This document shows, piece after piece, positions 62,097 through 64,000 of a DNA stretch of 64,000 bases. The position numbers and the translations under genes were made by a program. The stretch comes from CAVQEK01 sp964596645 (GTDB taxonomy: Bacteria; Bacteroidota; Bacteroidia; Cytophagales; Cyclobacteriaceae). Each line of letters starts with the position of its first letter. Positions within the stretch are counted from its first letter, which is position 1. The DNA is taken from NCBI GenBank assembly GCA_964596645.1, contig CAZQVB010000024.1, forward strand, positions 8,567 through 72,566, written 5' to 3'. The notes under the pieces are model-generated. The model searched no databases. It saw only the letters and a list, made by a program, of their open reading frames with translations, and was not told where the DNA came from.

Positions 62097-63710
62097 ATGG
62101 TCAGAATATTTCTTCTCCTCTTTTTTTTACAAACCACTTTTGGGCAAGCGCAGGATGAGCGCCTGGGCACGGTCAGTTGTAAGCCTGTGGGTGCTGAAGT
62201 AGCACTTCCGTATTTTAACACTGGCTTATTGCTTTTGCACAATTTCGAGTATGAACGTGCAGCGGAAGACTTTCAAATGGCTCAACTGCTCGATCCTGCC
62301 ATGGTATTGGCCTATTGGGGTGAAGCCATGGCCTACCACAGGGCTTTAGAGGACTACCACGAGGATGAAAAGGGCAGGGCGGCTCTTTTTAAGTTGGGCC
62401 TGAAGAGTACAGACCGTTTGGCACAGGCTGCTAACGACCTGGAAAAAGGCCTGCTGGAAAGTGTAGAAATACTGTATGCTGACAATAAAAGCTTGCAAGA
62501 GCGGGAGCAAAGCTATCTGGTCTTCATGAAAAAGCTCTATGAACAATTCCCGGATCATGAGGAAGTCGGAGCTTTTTATGCGCTCGCTTTGCTCAGCGAT
62601 CACCAAGGCATTTCCGGTACGGATAGGCGCCGTGAAGCGTTTGGCATCCTCAGCCGTATCATAGCAGCCAATCCCTCACATCCTGGGGCACTCAACTACA
62701 GCCTGTATGCCGCAGGCAGTCCGGCCCTGGCGTATATGGCCTCGGATGCCGCCAAAAACTATCCTGCTGTGGCCGGCGACGTGCCGCATGCGCAGCACAT
62801 GCCCGCCCATGTGTATCTGTACCTGGGTAAGTGGGACGCCTACACCAAAGCCAATGAAACAGCGTGGAACATGAATGAACGCCGGGTGCAGCAACAGAAA
62901 AAAAGTCTGGAAGACCGCGACTATCACAGCCTGTGGTGGTGGCAATATGGGCTTTTGCAGCAAGGAAAATATGCCGCAGCGGCACAACTGCTGGAAGATA
63001 TGAACCGCGACGCACGATACAGCAAGTCCGACCTTTTGCGCCATCATCTGTCAGTGATGAAAGCGGCCTACCTTACCGAAACCGGCCGCTGGCAAAGCGC
63101 AGCTTCACAGTATGCCGTGCCCACGGAAGGCTTGTACCTGCCGGTAAAATCACTCATGTTTTTCCTGGACGGCATGGCGGCCATTGCGCGTGGTGATCTG
63201 AGCCGGGTTGATTGGTACGTGCAAAAAATAATTGATCAGCAAGCATTGGAAAGCAATAGCAGGCAAATGCTGAAAAGCTACACCTTGTGTGCCACCGCCC
63301 CACTGGTACGAAAAACGAATGACAACGACCTGCGCCTGGCCCAGGTGATGGCCCTGCAACTACAGGCATTGAAAGCGATGCGGGCGGGAGAGCAGGACAA
63401 GGCACTGGCGCTGGCTGGCCGGGCGGCAGCGCTTGAAGATGAAACCGAGCAGCCGGCAGGGCCTCCTGTTGTGGCCAAGCCTGCCCACGAATTGTATGGC
63501 GAGCTGCTGCTCGATGCCAATCAACCGGACAAGGCACTGGCGGAATTTGATCTGGCGCTGAAAAAATTGCCCAATCGCTCTGCTGCTTTACTCGGTAAAC
63601 ATCGCGCCTATGCGGCACTGGGCGATGTTCAGAATGCAGCACTCGTGATGAAACTACTGAAAGCCAACTGGGCCACAGCAGACAGTGAAGTGCTGGAAAT
63701 GACAAAATAG
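62097..63710 (+). CDS. Secreted tetratricopeptide-repeat protein
   Basis: 537 residues with a signal peptide (MVRIFLLLFFLQTTFGQAQ). Repeated helical-pair motifs typical of TPR appear from about residue 38 (YFNTGLLLLHNFEYERAAEDFQMAQLLDPAMVLAYWGEAMA) and again near the C-terminus (LYGELLLDANQPDKALAEFDLALKKLPNRSAALLGK). A central block around PAVAGDVPHAQHMPAHVYLYLGKW has paired His residues. It resembles a group of uncharacterised TPR proteins. Transcribed divergently from the ThuA lipoprotein. Confidence 0.82.
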   Translation: MVRIFLLLFFLQTTFGQAQDERLGTVSCKPVGAEVALPYFNTGLLLLHNFEYERAAEDFQMAQLLDPAMVLAYWGEAMAYHRALEDYHEDEKGRAALFKLGLKSTDRLAQAANDLEKGLLESVEILYADNKSLQEREQSYLVFMKKLYEQFPDHEEVGAFYALALLSDHQGISGTDRRREAFGILSRIIAANPSHPGALNYSLYAAGSPALAYMASDAAKNYPAVAGDVPHAQHMPAHVYLYLGKWDAYTKANETAWNMNERRVQQQKKSLEDRDYHSLWWWQYGLLQQGKYAAAAQLLEDMNRDARYSKSDLLRHHLSVMKAAYLTETGRWQSAASQYAVPTEGLYLPVKSLMFFLDGMAAIARGDLSRVDWYVQKIIDQQALESNSRQMLKSYTLCATAPLVRKTNDNDLRLAQVMALQLQALKAMRAGEQDKALALAGRAAALEDETEQPAGPPVVAKPAHELYGELLLDANQPDKALAEFDLALKKLPNRSAALLGKHRAYAALGDVQNAALVMKLLKANWATADSEVLEMTK

Positions 63711-64000
63711 TGTTCGCCACGTAGTGCGGGTGTTTAGATTGGTGGGTTGGTAAATCGTAGACTGGTAGATTCGTAGACTGGTGGGTTGGTACATGCGTCA
63801 GGGGCCTACCGCATAAAATCTTCTTTGGGTCACAGACCATAGAAATGGTTGCACGCCCGCTGTTTTGGCTGGCTCGCCTTCACAAATCCACCAGTCTACC
63901 AATCTACCGTTTAACCGGGCCGATGCGCTCTATACGCGGCGGCCGTTGCCAATAGCCGACAGATGCTGAATCAAGTTCAGCATGACCCGTTGAGAGAATG
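63711..64000. repeat. Composite intergenic repeat (copy B, reverse orientation) at the window end
   Basis: Reading on the minus strand, the same blocks as at 23068-23375 occur in the same order: a palindrome with arms ATGCTGAA/TTCAGCAT (63963-63983), CTATTGGCAACGGCCGCC, CCAGCCA, ACCATTTCTATGG, and two tracts of ACCAATCTACC-type units (63888-63908 and 63736-63790). No gene is seen in this segment. Confidence 0.8.

Noticed and set aside
1..64000. tRNA or rRNA genes
   Set aside because: Gaps were scanned by eye for the T-loop motif GTTCRANYC with acceptor pairing and none was found; a covariance-model search would be needed to exclude them fully.

Overview
The window comes from a member of the Bacteroidota, most like the Cytophagales (aerobic, possibly gliding). 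The lineage call rests on several features seen here: a type B type IX secretion signal beside a PorP/SprF-like protein, a Wzi-type outer-membrane barrel, Rho with a long charged N-terminal insert, paired genes for a two-subunit transketolase, several TAnnTTTG promoter elements, weak Shine-Dalgarno sequences and a System I cytochrome c maturation cluster. Base composition is near 50% GC. No rRNA, tRNA, CRISPR array, integrase or transposase was found.

Layout. (1) Positions 1-11394: a carbohydrate-utilisation locus. A minus-strand operon starts at a DUF1537 (four-carbon acid sugar kinase family) kinase and runs through a GntR/FCD regulator, an MFS transporter, a DUF5060/DUF4038-type glycosidase lipoprotein, both halves of a two-subunit transketolase, a secreted lectin-like protein and two more DUF5060-type glycosidases, the last cut by the window edge. 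A divergent GH-A glycosidase lies across a regulatory gap holding three operator-like sites at 22-bp spacing. (2) 11543-20386: xseA-xseB-recQ-ccmB-ccmC-ccmD-ccmE-ccmF and a DUF1801 gene on the plus strand. (3) 20485-28802: Wzi-like barrel, cysQ, small envelope proteins, a secreted HExxH protein, a kinase-fold-like protein of unknown function next to riboflavin synthase, and two intergenic repeat zones. (4) 29132-38119: alkaline phosphatase, lipoproteins, a Gfo/Idh plus ThuA pair, rho, serS, an acetyltransferase and DUF4286. (5) 38312-43756: a carotenoid locus with a CarH/LitR-like B12-type MerR regulator, an ECF sigma factor, crtI, crtB, ispH and crtZ. (6) 43753-49462: a type IX secretion operon with a type B adhesin, PorP/SprF and an OmpA-PD40 protein. 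(7) 49938-53886: HD hydrolase, PhzF, fabI, ispE and a degenerate PAP2 protein. (8) 53948-59817: sodC-mlaE-mlaF-mlaD-P-type ATPase envelope operon. (9) 60288-63710: SIMPL protein, a second ThuA protein and a TPR protein.

The parts that most deserve attention are the locus at 1-11394, whose gene mix (DUF4038-type glycosidases, split transketolase, DUF1537 kinase) recalls apiose and tetronate catabolism without matching a described pathway; the probable light/B12-controlled carotenoid cluster with an array of TTGTTTA half-sites; the unassigned kinase-like protein at 25748-26812; and two structured repeat families in intergenic DNA.
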